A stretch of 13,008 nucleotides of DNA from Euperipatoides rowelli (GCA_003024985.2 PXIH01S0073505.1); one strand, 5' to 3'. Positions 1 to 8,305 are shown, numbered from the stretch's first letter. The notes: generated from the letters alone by a model not told the origin. A program made the numbers and translations.

Positions 1-163
1 GCTTCCAAAATGGTTAATCTACTAATGGTTTGACATATTGTCGTTCTCATTTTATCGTAATAAAGAAATTCTCCATTTGTTGTCACTTTCATAATGGTCA
101 ATCTCATAATGGATTGACATTTTTTTGCAGTTCTCCTCATTTTATCTTTGCAATAAAATTATC
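1..163. repeat. Diverged tandem duplication, unit about 84 bp
   Basis: Positions 1-84 and 85-163 align head to tail at an offset of 84 near the start. Shared landmarks in order are a C-T-T-x-C then AATGG (9-13 and 93-97), AATCT, TAATGG then a TTGACAT core (30-36 and 114-120), and TCATTTTATC (47-56 and 136-145, after small indels), followed by an AATAAA-type stretch. Similarity is roughly three bases in four by eye. The first unit starts at the window edge, so more copies may lie upstream. It may be a short minisatellite or part of a dispersed repeat; no function is implied. Confidence 0.7.
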
Positions 164-986
164 TGCTTGAGAAAAAAATGCTTGGCAAAGATATAAGAAT
201 GGAGATTGAATAATATGCTGAAAGCTTTCGAGAAAGGCAATATCTAATGAAGTGCAAAGATGTTGCCAGTGAATGAGTGAAAGAAAAAAAAACATCCGGT
301 CATTTCCCAAAGCATACACCATCATAAATTTGTTACGGAAGTACACTGTGTGTAGTTCAAAGAGAATTGATTAAAATTATGAAAACATGTGTGCTTATCC
401 TTTTTAAAAAAAAAAAAAAAATTAAAAAATTTTGTGTATTGTGTGTGAAAAAAATTAATTATTAAAGTCATATTAGAATATCAGTTTACAATAACATAAG
501 CACCTCAGTGTCTAAGTTACATTGTTATGCAGTATAATAATATGTTTGGTAACTTAAAATGCCTTTTTTATAATTATAATAAAATCCATAATTCATCTGT
601 AATTAAAAGATCTCCAGATTAGATCTAGAATTTATGTTTGGTGTTGTCATTGAGAGATTGGTAGTTACATCTTTGATACTGTACTTAGCTTGTGCTGGTT
701 AAAGAAGTTATAGATTAAAAGGAACAGATCTCTTTAAAAAAAACAAATATGATTAAGGATTTTGCTTAGTAATGCGGCTTGGAGCTTTGTTAAAGATGAC
801 ACATTTTTTAGATGGTACAAATTGTGCGATTGTGTAAAATCTATATTGTGAAAAAACTATTATTATTTTTGAAATCAGCACATCTGTTTTGGTTGTTTCA
901 CCTATTATAGCCGATGCCACAAAATCTTTGACGGCTTGTATAATTAGAAGTTAACAATAGGATTAGGAATATTATTGGCGATTGTA

Positions 987-994
987 ATTCATTG
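987..994. repeat. Left 8-bp target site duplication
   Basis: ATTCATTG lies directly before the CAGGG terminus at 995 and is identical to 1928-1935. An exact 8-bp match abutting both termini is the main evidence that 995-1927 inserted as a unit. Confidence 0.65.
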
Positions 995-1008
995 CAGGGT
1001 TCGCCAAT

Positions 1009-1089
1009 GTGGGCCTAGCCCGAAAAACCCCAGTGGGTTTTTTCGGGCTGGGCCCACTTGAAAAAAACCCAAGTTGTTTTTTTTTTCAA
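1009..1089. repeat. Two adjacent subterminal hairpins in the hAT-like element
   Basis: Positions 1009-1030 pair with 1035-1057 almost perfectly (GTGGGCC and AGCCCGAAAAACCC against their complements, with one-base irregularities), leaving the loop CAGT at 1031-1034. Immediately after, 1058-1067 (TTG plus an A run) can pair with 1077-1089 (a T run plus CAA). This is the strongest foldback and the most G+C-rich stretch in the first kilobase. Subterminal palindromes of this sort are common in nonautonomous DNA transposons; here the block lies just inside the left terminus. Confidence 0.7.
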
Positions 1090-1261
1090 AATTTCATGCC
1101 GATCTTCAATTATTAGAGTGAATACCCCTATTAACTTAGTTAATCTTTAAGAATTATACATTGTTTTACTTCCTAATGTTTCTTAAAACTAATGTGGGTT
1201 TCTCAATATTGATAGATATTTTATATAATATAACTAAGTGGAGAAAATGTAAAAATTATGT

Positions 1262-1280
1262 AGCCTATATAATATAGGCT
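1262..1280. repeat. 19-bp palindrome inside the hAT-like element
   Basis: AGCCTATAT at 1262-1270 and ATATAGGCT at 1272-1280 are exact reverse complements around a single A. The TAGCCTAT word recurs at 1633-1640, also inside the element. No binding protein can be named. Confidence 0.7.
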
Positions 1281-1642
1281 TCTTACAAAGGTGTTTTGAT
1301 TTTAGCCTTGGTTAATTAAACACTCATAGAATAAGAAAAACACTTTTATTAAATTTATTCACTTTAGTAAGCTATCACAGTTTTTATGTAAACGATCCCT
1401 TGCTTATTAAATTTGAAGTTATATTCGATTTTGAAGAATTAAGAAAACTTTTTTTGCTTTTTTTAGTAAGTCATTTTTGTCATATAACATTTTGTCTTAA
1501 ATAACCTTTAAAATTCTTAAAAAAAACTGCAATATATATGTCCGATACTTAGACACGATAGCTTCGCCGAGCTGCATAGACTATCTCATAAAGCTGTCCT
1601 CCCCCCTATTTGAGCCTTATTCTATCCAGAGGTAGCCTATAT

Positions 1643-1643
1643 N
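1643..1643. other. Ambiguous base (N)
   Basis: The only non-ACGT base in the window. It lies in the repeat-derived middle of the hAT-like element, consistent with a collapsed or uncertain assembly there. Confidence 0.95.
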
Positions 1644-1677
1644 AGAGTCTGCACAGCAAACTTCTCCTTTGGACTCC

Positions 1678-1715
1678 TTTGAGCTTTAGCTCAAAAACGA
1701 CCTTGGCAACCCCTG
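1678..1715 (-). repeat. hAT-type terminus with adjoining 18-bp palindrome
   Basis: On the minus strand, 1715 down to 1701 reads CAGGGGTTGCCAAGG, a close match to the CAGGGTTGCC ends I know from hAT elements and similar to the left end at 995 (CAGGGTTCGCCAATG). Directly inside it, 1678-1695 is TTTGAGCT-TT-AGCTCAAA, a perfect hairpin. The bases after 1715 (CTGTGTCA) do not match the flank at 987-994, so 995-1715 is less well supported as the full element than 995-1927. It may be the end of a nested or older element. Confidence 0.4.
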
Positions 1716-1794
1716 CTGTGTCACATGTGGCATGGCCATGATTACACTCGTATTAGGGGTGGAATCATGACCCTGTCACAACAATGTAAAAAAA

Positions 1795-1839
1795 GGGTCT
1801 TTTAGGGAACACTTTTAAAAAAGGGGATCCTAAAAGCCC
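1795..1839. repeat. Hairpin in right part of the hAT-like element
   Basis: GGGTCTTTTAGG at 1795-1806 can pair with CCTAAAAGCCC at 1829-1839 with one bulged base, leaving a loop of about 22 nt. It adds to the foldback content of the element's right half. Confidence 0.5.
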
Positions 1840-1927
1840 TGTATTTTTCAAAGTTCCGGAAAAAAAACCAATAAAACCCCAGTGGGTTAGATTTAAAAAA
1901 AAAACTAGGGTTTTTTTTAAAACCCCG

Positions 1928-1935
1928 ATTCATTG
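1928..1935. repeat. Right 8-bp target site duplication
   Basis: ATTCATTG directly follows the terminal AACCCCG at 1921-1927 and repeats the left flank at 987-994. Confidence 0.65.
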
Positions 1936-2188
1936 TATTACCATCTATTGCAAATGACGCACACATTACTATCCTCATTTCCATAACAAAACAAAAAGGT
2001 TTTTGGGCTTTTTTCTTTCAAAATCAATAGTTAAGTTGTTAATTAAAATAAACTAACCAAACTGAAATTATAGTTTATAATATATCTAAGCCTATTTGCT
2101 AAAGAGGTGGCAATGCAGTGATTATATGGTTCATAATAATATAACAATATAAATGAAATAAGCTTTGTTCATCAATAAATGTATTAAC

Positions 2189-2200
2189 AGACCTAGGTCT
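2189..2200. repeat. 12-bp perfect palindrome
   Basis: AGACCTAGGTCT is its own reverse complement. It sits in a stretch rich in TAGGCCTA/TAGCCTAG words (2240-2272). It could be chance or part of an old repeat; no site is claimed. Confidence 0.6.
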
Positions 2201-2388
2201 AAGCTTAATGTATGCACAGACAAGGTTTCATTCAGTAAGTAGGCCTATTATTATAGACTATAGCCTAGACCATGACAAATTTAACGTTTTAATTCAATGT
2301 TTTATTTAACAATAAAATTGATTTTAAATCTATACATTATAATATTTTTGATAGACCCTCATCTATATCGTAATATTTAGAATGTACG

Positions 2389-2445
2389 TAGGGTTGCCAA
2401 TTGTTTTCAAAACTAAATATGGGATGAAGAGTGTTAAAAATCGAA
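2389..2445 (+). mobile_element. Possible relic of a hAT-like transposon end
   Basis: TAGGGTTGCCAATTG at 2389-2403 resembles the CAGGGTTGCC end of hAT elements and the left end at 995. The following bases run into A/T-rich sequence including ATATGGGA, a style I associate with such ends. I could not find a matching right end or target duplication, so only a fragment is suggested. Confidence 0.3.
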
Positions 2446-3296
2446 TTTAAAAAACAAATATTCAAAAACATTTCACAATAAAGAAAAATACAATGTTACT
2501 AATATAATATTCCAGTTATGATAAATATTTTAAATTATTAATTTCTTCCAAACATACAGTGTATCTTTTATTTGATTTAGCAACACTTAAAAATAGCTTT
2601 TTACTATCTGATTAATTATAAAAGTTCTGTGAAAGCTAGGCTAATTTAGAATTTGGCAAAATTATTCTATTTTAATTAATTCTACAGAAAATCAATTACA
2701 TGCTTGGCTCAATTTTAAAGTCATATCAGAAAATGCATGTTCAACAAATGAATTCAAATACCGTAATAAAAAAATATATTTATAAAATCTTTATCAATTT
2801 TTAAGAAATTGCATCCATTTTTTTTTTAAATTAAACTTTAGTTAAAAAAAAAAAATCAAAATGTTGATATACAATAATTAAAATTAACCCACTAATCAGT
2901 TTGATTTTAGTTAACATATTTTAATGAAATTAACTTAGATTAAAATTCTCACAATAATTCTAATGCAAGTATTTTTTTTATTACAAATAAAATACAATTG
3001 TCTGTTTTTGTATAAATTGAAATGTGAAAATAATCGCGAGTCATCAAATTTACTGATATAGCCATAGTCAAATAAGCTTCGCAGATGTAAGTTTTTACAC
3101 ATTATTTTTATATGATTTTTCCCTTACCGCAAAATAAAGTTGCTACTAGAGACAGTGCAGACTAATGTAAAACTGCTGTGTGTTTTAATTTTTCTCAAAC
3201 AATTTTGATCCCGCTTGGTATAAAATTATTTAAAAAATAATTTTTTTTATTACATTTCTACCGATAGCTTGACGGGCTTCCTCTAGAGTTGCAAGT

Positions 3297-3348
3297 AGTA
3301 GCCCAATCAAATAATTAGTAGCCTTGGGCTACTCGGCTACCACTAATT
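3297..3348. repeat. Hairpin block of AGTAGCC/GGCTACT words
   Basis: AGTAGCC at 3317-3323 and GGCTACT at 3327-3333 form a 7-bp stem over TTG. AGTAGCCC also occurs at 3297-3304, and AATTAGTAG (3313-3321) can pair with the CTACCACTAATT stretch ending near 3348 with a small bulge. The block is more G+C-rich than its surroundings, which suggests a remnant of a dispersed repeat. The 3349-4108 remainder up to the exon shows no gene. Confidence 0.5.
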
Positions 3349-4108
3349 TCAGGTGGTGCTTCTCACTGACAAGATTACAGTCAATAGTGTACTTTGCACA
3401 AACCTGTAAGAGCTGACCATGGTAATAAAATTTAAAGTGCATAACATATCTATAAAGTTGTGCCACATTCTTAAATCCCTTAACTGATTGAGTATTCACC
3501 TTGACCTCCTATTATTATTATGCTTTGAAAATTCCTTTAATGAGAACAAAATGATGTTATTTCATGACATCTTATATACACTTTTTAGTGAAGCAGAGAA
3601 TTATTGCCCAAGCATGAGTGAAAGAAAACATAGCTTTCACCTAATTTGGTCCTTCTTCCATGTCTCTATCTGCAACTGAACTTCCTGTGCAGTCCTTTTA
3701 TGTAGTATGATGGGTAGACTATTAACTGCTTGGTAACTGTTCAAAGTATTTAGTTTATACTGTAAATTATATAGTTTATGTAGGGCTAAATCATAAATAA
3801 TACTTTTCAGAGTTTTTATTCTCAAGCCATAATGTGGAATTATGCCTAAAAATTAAATATATTCTAATTAAAAACATGGTTTGGCCACCTATCTGTTTCT
3901 GATAACACTACATTTATTCATATCGGGTAGGCGTGTATGGCTAAATAAATTCTAAAGTTTTTGATATTTTATCATACATTATGTAAGGGAATATAGATTA
4001 TTCATTTTATTATAAATTAAACCTTTTTTGATTTGCTAAAAAGTTATTTTTATTTCAATGGCCCTATAAAATTCTGTTAAAATCTGTTTTATTTTTTTTT
4101 TGTCTTAG

Positions 4109-4195
4109 ATTTCCAGTTCTGATCGAGCATTGATTAATGCTTTTAGAGAAATTGGTAATATGGCTGATCGAATAAATCTACCAAAGACTATAGTG
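4109..4195 (+). CDS. GTF2B: TFIIB exon A: end of linker and start of cyclin repeat 1
   Basis: TFIIB bridges TBP bound to the promoter and RNA polymerase II and helps set the start site; it acts in the nucleus. This 87-nt exon encodes 29 residues beginning [12 protein letters not shown] and ending NLPKTIV, matching human TFIIB from about M107 to V135 as I remember it. MADRINLP is unchanged between this sequence and human. The acceptor is strong (long T tract, then TTAG ending at 4108). The donor, GTG|GTTTGT, is weak at +3 and +4. The frame enters and leaves at a codon border (phase 0 both sides), so skipping it would keep the frame. Joining to exon B gives IV-DR, as in known TFIIBs. The upstream exon is not in the window. 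Confidence 0.95.
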
Positions 4196-4570
4196 GTTTG
4201 TATTGCTTCATTGACAAATTACTAAATTTAAAAAAAAAAACCTAATTAACAATCAAACAATCGTTAAAAAAATTTGAACAGATCTAAGGTCCATTGAACA
4301 AAAGCAGTGTTTCATAATATTAATACAAAACTCTAAAGATTTCTAAAATGTATCATAATTAAACTAAATATTTATAAACAAATTATTAAATTTAAAAAAA
4401 TAAATTATTTGATCTTTAAAAAACAATTTCTCTACATGTATAAACTCCAGTCATAACATTGAATTTTATTTTCACATTGGATGATATACTGTATGTACAA
4501 TATAATGCTTTTTCTATTTACCGGTAATCAAAAAAAAGTATTGAATTAAGCCTAAACTTGTTGCTTTATG

Positions 4571-4595
4571 TACTGTATATACTCCAAATAAGCAT
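4571..4595 (+). repeat. Possible degraded ACCGTATTTACTCGAATAAGC-like repeat
   Basis: The stretch TACTGTATATACTCC followed by AAATAAGCAT resembles, with CpG to TpG/CpA-type changes, a dispersed repeat word (ACCGTATTTACTCGAATAAG) that I remember from several marine invertebrate genomes. The match is from memory and short, so it is only a suggestion. Confidence 0.3.
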
Positions 4596-4647
4596 ATTGT
4601 AATTGCAACTTGAAAAAGATTAAAATTTAGAGAAATTATAGAATTGT

Positions 4648-4798
4648 GATGAAAATCTGTTAGACCAATTTTCTGGCTTCATCTAGAGTTAATTTGAGGT
4701 TATAATAAAGTTTATTAGATAGGCATAAATACAGTTCTGCATATTAAATGTTATGTATATCTGAGCACAAATAACTAAGGAATTTATTTACAATCAAG
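4648..4798 (+). repeat. Left arm of intronic inverted repeat 1
   Basis: Reverse-complementing about 5371-5523 gives the same sequence in the same order: ACCAATT, CTGGCTT, ATCT-GAGTTA, then the long exact block GAGGTTATAATAAAGTTTATTA (4695-4716), a 6-base indel, then ACAGTTCTGCATATTAAAT (4731-4749), TTATGTA, CACAAATAA and ACAATCAAG-like ends. The core is roughly 90% identical outside the indel and fades towards the spacer. The arms are about 150 bp and the spacer about 570 bp. This could be a foldback or MITE-like element, or two oppositely inserted copies of one repeat. No target duplication was found. Confidence 0.8.
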
Positions 4799-5295
4799 TT
4801 TTTCCTTCTGAGCTTGCGTTAGGCTTGTTTACCAAATGACATCAAACAATCACGCGAAACAACACGGACCATGTCACAGCGGTCTCACTTGGACATGGCG
4901 TTTGTTCGATTCACTGTATTTCCTGAAGCATTTTTCTGTGAAAAATCAAAATTGTATTGTATGTTTTTATCTTCATCAAATGTTTGTAATGATTATTATA
5001 TATTCAGAATTATAATAAACATGTTGTTTCCTAATTGGAAAACTTATTTTTTTAAAAAAAACAAAAAGTTTTTTTTTTAGTTTTGACTTTCATTAATGAA
5101 ATTTAGCTGTCATTAAATTTACAGACACGTATATCAAATTTGACAAAGTTCTAGCAGCAAACACAAACATAAATAACGAATAACAGGATTTGATTTGATT
5201 TTTTTAAGAAAACAAAATTTGTTTGATTTTCCGTGATAAATTCTTGATCTACTGTATGATGTAAAGATATTTTCTTATTCATCTTCTCGCAATAA

Positions 5296-5310
5296 AATAA
5301 TAATAATAAT
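5296..5310. repeat. (AAT)5 microsatellite
   Basis: Five perfect AAT units, in the spacer of inverted repeat 1. Confidence 0.9.
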
Positions 5311-5370
5311 TTTTATTTGGAGTGAGGATTCATTGTGATGTCACTTTAACTTGCCTTGATGATTTTCTAA

Positions 5371-5523
5371 GACAAGATTACAAATAATGTCTTAATTTTT
5401 TTATTTGTGATCCGATTTACATAAAATTTAATATGCAGAACTGTACTTATGTAATAAACTTTATTATAACCTCACAATAACTCCAGATCAAGCCAGTAAA
5501 TTGGTGTAGCAGCTTTTGATACA
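5371..5523 (-). repeat. Right arm of intronic inverted repeat 1
   Basis: Reverse complement of the left arm at 4648-4798. The best-preserved part is 5427-5508, holding ATTTAATATGCAGAACTGTA and TAATAAACTTTATTATAACC. In the pre-mRNA the arms could pair into a hairpin stem of well over 100 bp inside one intron. Confidence 0.8.
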
Positions 5524-5741
5524 TAATGTACTGTATATGCTCTATGGTTAAGGTGTTATAACCTATGGTACTTGTGTTATAAATTTTTATCATTAAAATG
5601 TTTGTCATTAATTAAAGAGTTTACCTTTGCTATTTTAATTTTTATAAGAAATTAAGTAGTCTGAAATTGGGAGAAATATTTTTTTTTTTCAATTTTAAAT
5701 ATGTAAACTTAAAAATGAAAAGAGGATTTAAAACTCAATTG

Positions 5742-5759
5742 TTAATTAATTAATTAATT
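5742..5759. repeat. (TTAA)n microsatellite
   Basis: TTAA repeated four and a half times without interruption. Confidence 0.9.
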
Positions 5760-5879
5760 CCCATTTAAATGCTTTAACCTGTTAAAAAGAAAATTTCACA
5801 ATTTACTGCCAAGTTATTTATTTAACATAAAATGGAAAAGGCCACCATGAATAGACAATTTTTTTTAAAATTTAACTGA

Positions 5880-5901
5880 TTTTAGCACTTTATTGCTAAA
5901 A
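5880..5901. repeat. Small perfect hairpin
   Basis: TTTTAGCA at 5880-5887 and TGCTAAAA at 5894-5901 pair perfectly over a 6-base loop. There is no T-run context that would give it a role in this intron; probably chance. Confidence 0.5.
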
Positions 5902-6385
5902 TTCATTCATTTAGCAACAAAAACTTATACATTTTATCATAATAAAATTAATAATGTCAAAACTTATGATCAATTCATAAAACACGACCATTTAAAATAT
6001 GTATTTACAATATTTTATCACTAAAATGAAGAAAAAAGCTATAATTGTTATAAAAACTAAGAATAAATCAATATTTTAAAATATTATATAATTCTTAAAC
6101 AACAAATTTATATAAACTATTTTTTGTATGTAAAATTTTCTTCTGTTTTTCAATCTTTTATGTGTAACTTTTAATACTTGAATCTTATTGATGTGCAGGT
6201 GATTTTTTTTTTTTTAATAAGTATCTTCTCATTTGTTAAGTAAATTAGCATAAATATGTAAACTGTAATAATATGCACTATAAATATGATTCTGTATGAT
6301 CTTTACAAACCAAAATATTTACTAATTTACTACATTTTAACTTTACAGTTCAGAATAACTTATAATAATTTGATTTGTTAATTAG

Positions 6386-6515
6386 GACCGGTCTAATAAT
6401 TTATTTAAACAAGTTCATGATGGTAAAACATTGAAAGGAAGATGTAATGATGCAATAGCCTCGGCGTGTCTATACATTGCTTGCAGGCAGGAGGGAGTTC
6501 CAAGGACGTTCAAAG
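6386..6515 (+). CDS. GTF2B: TFIIB exon B: core of cyclin repeat 1
   Basis: This 130-nt exon encodes [20 protein letters not shown], then [20 protein letters not shown] and TFK plus the first base of a Glu codon. It corresponds to human residues of about 136-179. The segment [16 protein letters not shown] fits the TFIIB repeat signature as I remember it (G-[KR]-x3-small-x-A-small-small-C-L-Y-I-A-C). The KGR preceding it holds the Gly-Arg that human work places in the loop touching the downstream BRE (G153, R154 by memory). A Cys follows where human has Ala. The donor AAAG|GTAGGC is acceptable; the acceptor, TTAATTAG, has a poor pyrimidine tract. It ends in phase 1, completed by AG at the start of exon C. 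Confidence 0.97.
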
Positions 6516-7477
6516 GTAGGCTGCCGATTCAAATATATGGAATTCCGTGGTGTTGAATTTTTTTTTTTAATTAATTATTTTGGTGGTGGTTTTGTTTTTC
6601 CCATTTATTAAAATCTTGTACAAAATTTACTATGGGTCTTAATAGTGAATGGCTTGGAGAAATTATTAAATTTGAGCTTCTAAAGAAAGGTCTTTTACCG
6701 AAGAAGCTCACACTATATTTTTGATCCATATGAATATTGTTGCACTAGGTTTGGCTAATCACAAGTGATGTACAGTACATAAAATATCAATCATTTGTGT
6801 GATTTTTAGTCTTAGAGTGCTATATTTAAAACTGACTTAGATGGCAAACAATTTGACTGGCTATAACTTTCAAAGATGCCTGCTTCTATTTCCTGAGTAC
6901 AGGTAACACTTTATTAGCTGTTCATATAGAACTTCAAATAATTGGAAAAATTTATTGACAAAAGTTAATTGCTAAATCGGCCAGATTTTTAAAAATACTC
7001 TTAAAATAATATCTTAATTTGTTTTAACTTTTGGGTAGTATTAATTTCAGAGGAAGCTTCTCGTGCATCTTCTCTCATGTACTAATTTTTTTTTTTTTTT
7101 AAATTATAGACCAATTTTGTCAAAATCCTACTCTGCTAGAAAGTTAGAATGAAACAATGTTTTCATGTACATTTAATTAAGCTGGGCCTATTTTTTTTCT
7201 TTCTTGTGTGTACCTATTCTCAAAAACTGGCTAGGTTGTTACATTAATTTATAATTCGTTAATACTAATGATGAAAGCAAGAGTGGTGGTTTGGGTGCCA
7301 GAGCACACTTAGTTTTTATACATACCATTAAATATATTTTGAAATTAATTTATGGTGTTACAATAAATAAATTAATGCTGATTGGAATACATAAATAATC
7401 TATTTTATATTTAAAGAAAAAAATGCCACAAATAGTTCTGGTCACAGTAAAAACAAAGTTTAATGAGTTATAGAGAA

Positions 7478-7515
7478 CCCCCAAGCGGGGGGATAAGGTG
7501 ATGACCCCTGGGGGG
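7478..7515. repeat. GC-rich double hairpin island
   Basis: CCCCC at 7478-7482 can pair with GGGGGG at 7487-7492 over AAGC, and CCCC at 7505-7508 with GGGGGG at 7510-7515; the two C tracts and two G tracts can also pair with each other. It stands out from flanking A/T-rich intron and starts a stretch to about 7720 with more G+C than the rest. Probably a fragment of an unrecognised repeat. Confidence 0.5.
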
Positions 7516-7864
7516 ACCTACATAAAAATGACTGGGAATCTGCTCAAGTTGGAATGTAAAATAGTTTACTACCACACTGCATACAATTAGTCAGCTACTC
7601 CCTGTATAATTGACGAGTACAACTAAAATACTAAGCCCCTTAATAATTTGATTCCAAACTCCAGGAGGTTAAACTGCTACAAGCTGGCTCCAGCCTGACC
7701 GATCACATAAGAACATAAATAATACTAGTTAGAAATGATAATAGTCATTTCCAAGAAAGTAAACCATATGTGTAACATTATTTATTAAGGATATGCACAC
7801 CTGCAAAATAAACATGAATAAATTAGCATTGATTTGCCTATGTAAAGGAAGTTGATTGTTTCCC

Positions 7865-7937
7865 CACATTGTTTACACTCTCCTAGTTGATCAGACTTTA
7901 AACATAGAAATTTCACTTCAACGAAGTAAACAATGTG
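7865..7937. repeat. 12-bp inverted repeat pair
   Basis: CACATTGTTTAC at 7865-7876 and GTAAACAATGTG at 7926-7937 are exact reverse complements separated by 49 bp. No known element is recognised. Confidence 0.55.
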
Positions 7938-8094
7938 TGAACCTAAATCAGATTTTCCACGACAATTTAATACGCCAAAAATCACAAAATACAAATAGTC
8001 ATAATAAAATAGAACTGGAAGAATTCCTTTTTCTTCAGTAATTTTTGGGCAGAGTTTCTGTACTTATAAAATGTTTTGTAAAAAAAAAAACTAC

Positions 8095-8110
8095 TACTGT
8101 ATATACAGTA
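8095..8110. repeat. 16-bp perfect palindrome TACTGTATATACAGTA
   Basis: The sequence equals its own reverse complement over all 16 bases. It contains the TACTGTAT word that recurs across the window, here in both orientations back to back. Confidence 0.8.
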
Positions 8111-8159
8111 TCATATGAGTGTTATAGTGTGTACAAGCTCCTGATATTTAGAATCTTTT

Positions 8160-8305
8160 AACTTTAGTATTTGGCAGAACATAAAGGCCAAATGGTATAG
8201 ATTTTTTATTGATTTTCAAAGATAATTACTAAAAAAAAAATCAACTGTAAAAAAAAAATTCCACTGGAAATTTTTTTTTTTAAATGAATAAAAAAAGTTA
8301 TTTAA
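8160..8305 (+). repeat. Left arm of intronic inverted repeat 2
   Basis: Pairs with 8718-8848 reversed. Exact blocks are TATTGATTTTCAAAGAT at 8207-8223 (with 8779-8795) and AAAAAAAGTTATTTA at 8290-8304 (with 8718-8732). Weaker matches in the same order are the CAGAA and GG-CAAATG blocks near 8176-8193, GATTTTTTAT, and ATTACT followed by A runs. The outer ends fade near 8153-8160. The loop is about 410 bp. The shape is like inverted repeat 1, but I see no sequence shared between the two. Part of the match is low-complexity A/T, so the arm limits are approximate. Confidence 0.7.

Larger units (their letters stand above)
995..1927. mobile_element. Probable nonautonomous hAT-like DNA transposon with 8-bp target duplication
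   Basis: The element starts CAGGGTTCGCC at 995 and ends AAAACCCCG at 1927, so the ends are short imperfect inverted repeats (CAGGGTT versus CGGGGTT when the right end is reverse-complemented). It is flanked by the identical 8-mer ATTCATTG at 987-994 and 1928-1935. Eight-bp target duplications and CAGGG-type termini are hallmarks of the hAT superfamily. A near-palindromic 14-mer, AACCCCAGTGGGTT, occurs about 30-40 bp inside both ends, as expected for subterminal repeats. At about 933 bp, with no long ORF, it cannot encode a transposase (usually 500 residues or more), so it would need one in trans. The middle (about 1540-1790) is richer in G+C than its surroundings and contains a second hAT-type end read on the minus strand at 1701-1715, possibly a nested or recombined element. 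Homopolymer growth and an N at 1643 suggest an old or poorly assembled copy. The superfamily call is an inference from ends and flanks alone. Confidence 0.65.
1..4108 (+). other. GTF2B: Upstream TFIIB intron (5' end outside window)
   Basis: All sequence before the first recognisable TFIIB exon is read as intron, because that exon is internal (it begins in the protein linker, near residue 107 by human numbering) and has a good acceptor (a T-rich tract then TTAG) ending at 4108. The preceding exon, which should encode the zinc ribbon and B-finger side, is not in the window, so the intron is at least 4.1 kb. It holds the tandem duplication at 1-163, the hAT-like element at 995-1927, small palindromes, a possible transposon end near 2389 and the hairpin block near 3297. 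I see no supported gene in 164-986, 1936-2388 or 2450-3290; these are A/T-rich with homopolymer runs such as the A run near 406-420. An alternative is that some of 1-995 is intergenic if an unrecognised upstream exon was missed; I saw none. Confidence 0.75.
4196..6385 (+). other. GTF2B: TFIIB intron between exons A and B (2190 bp)
   Basis: Starts GTTTGT and ends TTAATTAG, a short and purine-interrupted acceptor tract. Contents: a degraded repeat at 4571-4595, a large inverted repeat (arms 4648-4798 and 5371-5523), an AAT microsatellite, a TTAA microsatellite and a small hairpin at 5880-5901. The only ORF in the spacer (4871-5080) ends in a lysine/phenylalanine run from homopolymers and resembles no family I know. 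No gene is supported in the remainder. Confidence 0.9.

Noticed and set aside
137-346. Minus-strand ORF of 69 codons near the window start
   Set aside because: It runs through part of the tandem duplication, is low complexity (Phe-rich), and has no supporting features.
995-1715. Alternative shorter hAT element with the nicer CAGGGGTTGCC end at 1715
   Set aside because: The 8 bases after 1715 do not repeat ATTCATTG, whereas those after 1927 do, so the longer unit is preferred.
3488-3825. Overlapping small ORFs on both strands
   Set aside because: They overlap antisense to each other, are about 60 codons each, and show no known motif.
4193-4198. Alternative exon A donor two GTs earlier (GTGGTT at 4193)
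   Set aside because: It would drop the conserved Val before Asp-Arg; the donor at 4196 gives the expected IV-DR join.
7498-7504. GTGATGA as a snoRNA C box
   Set aside because: No CTGA D box at a suitable distance downstream and no terminal stem.
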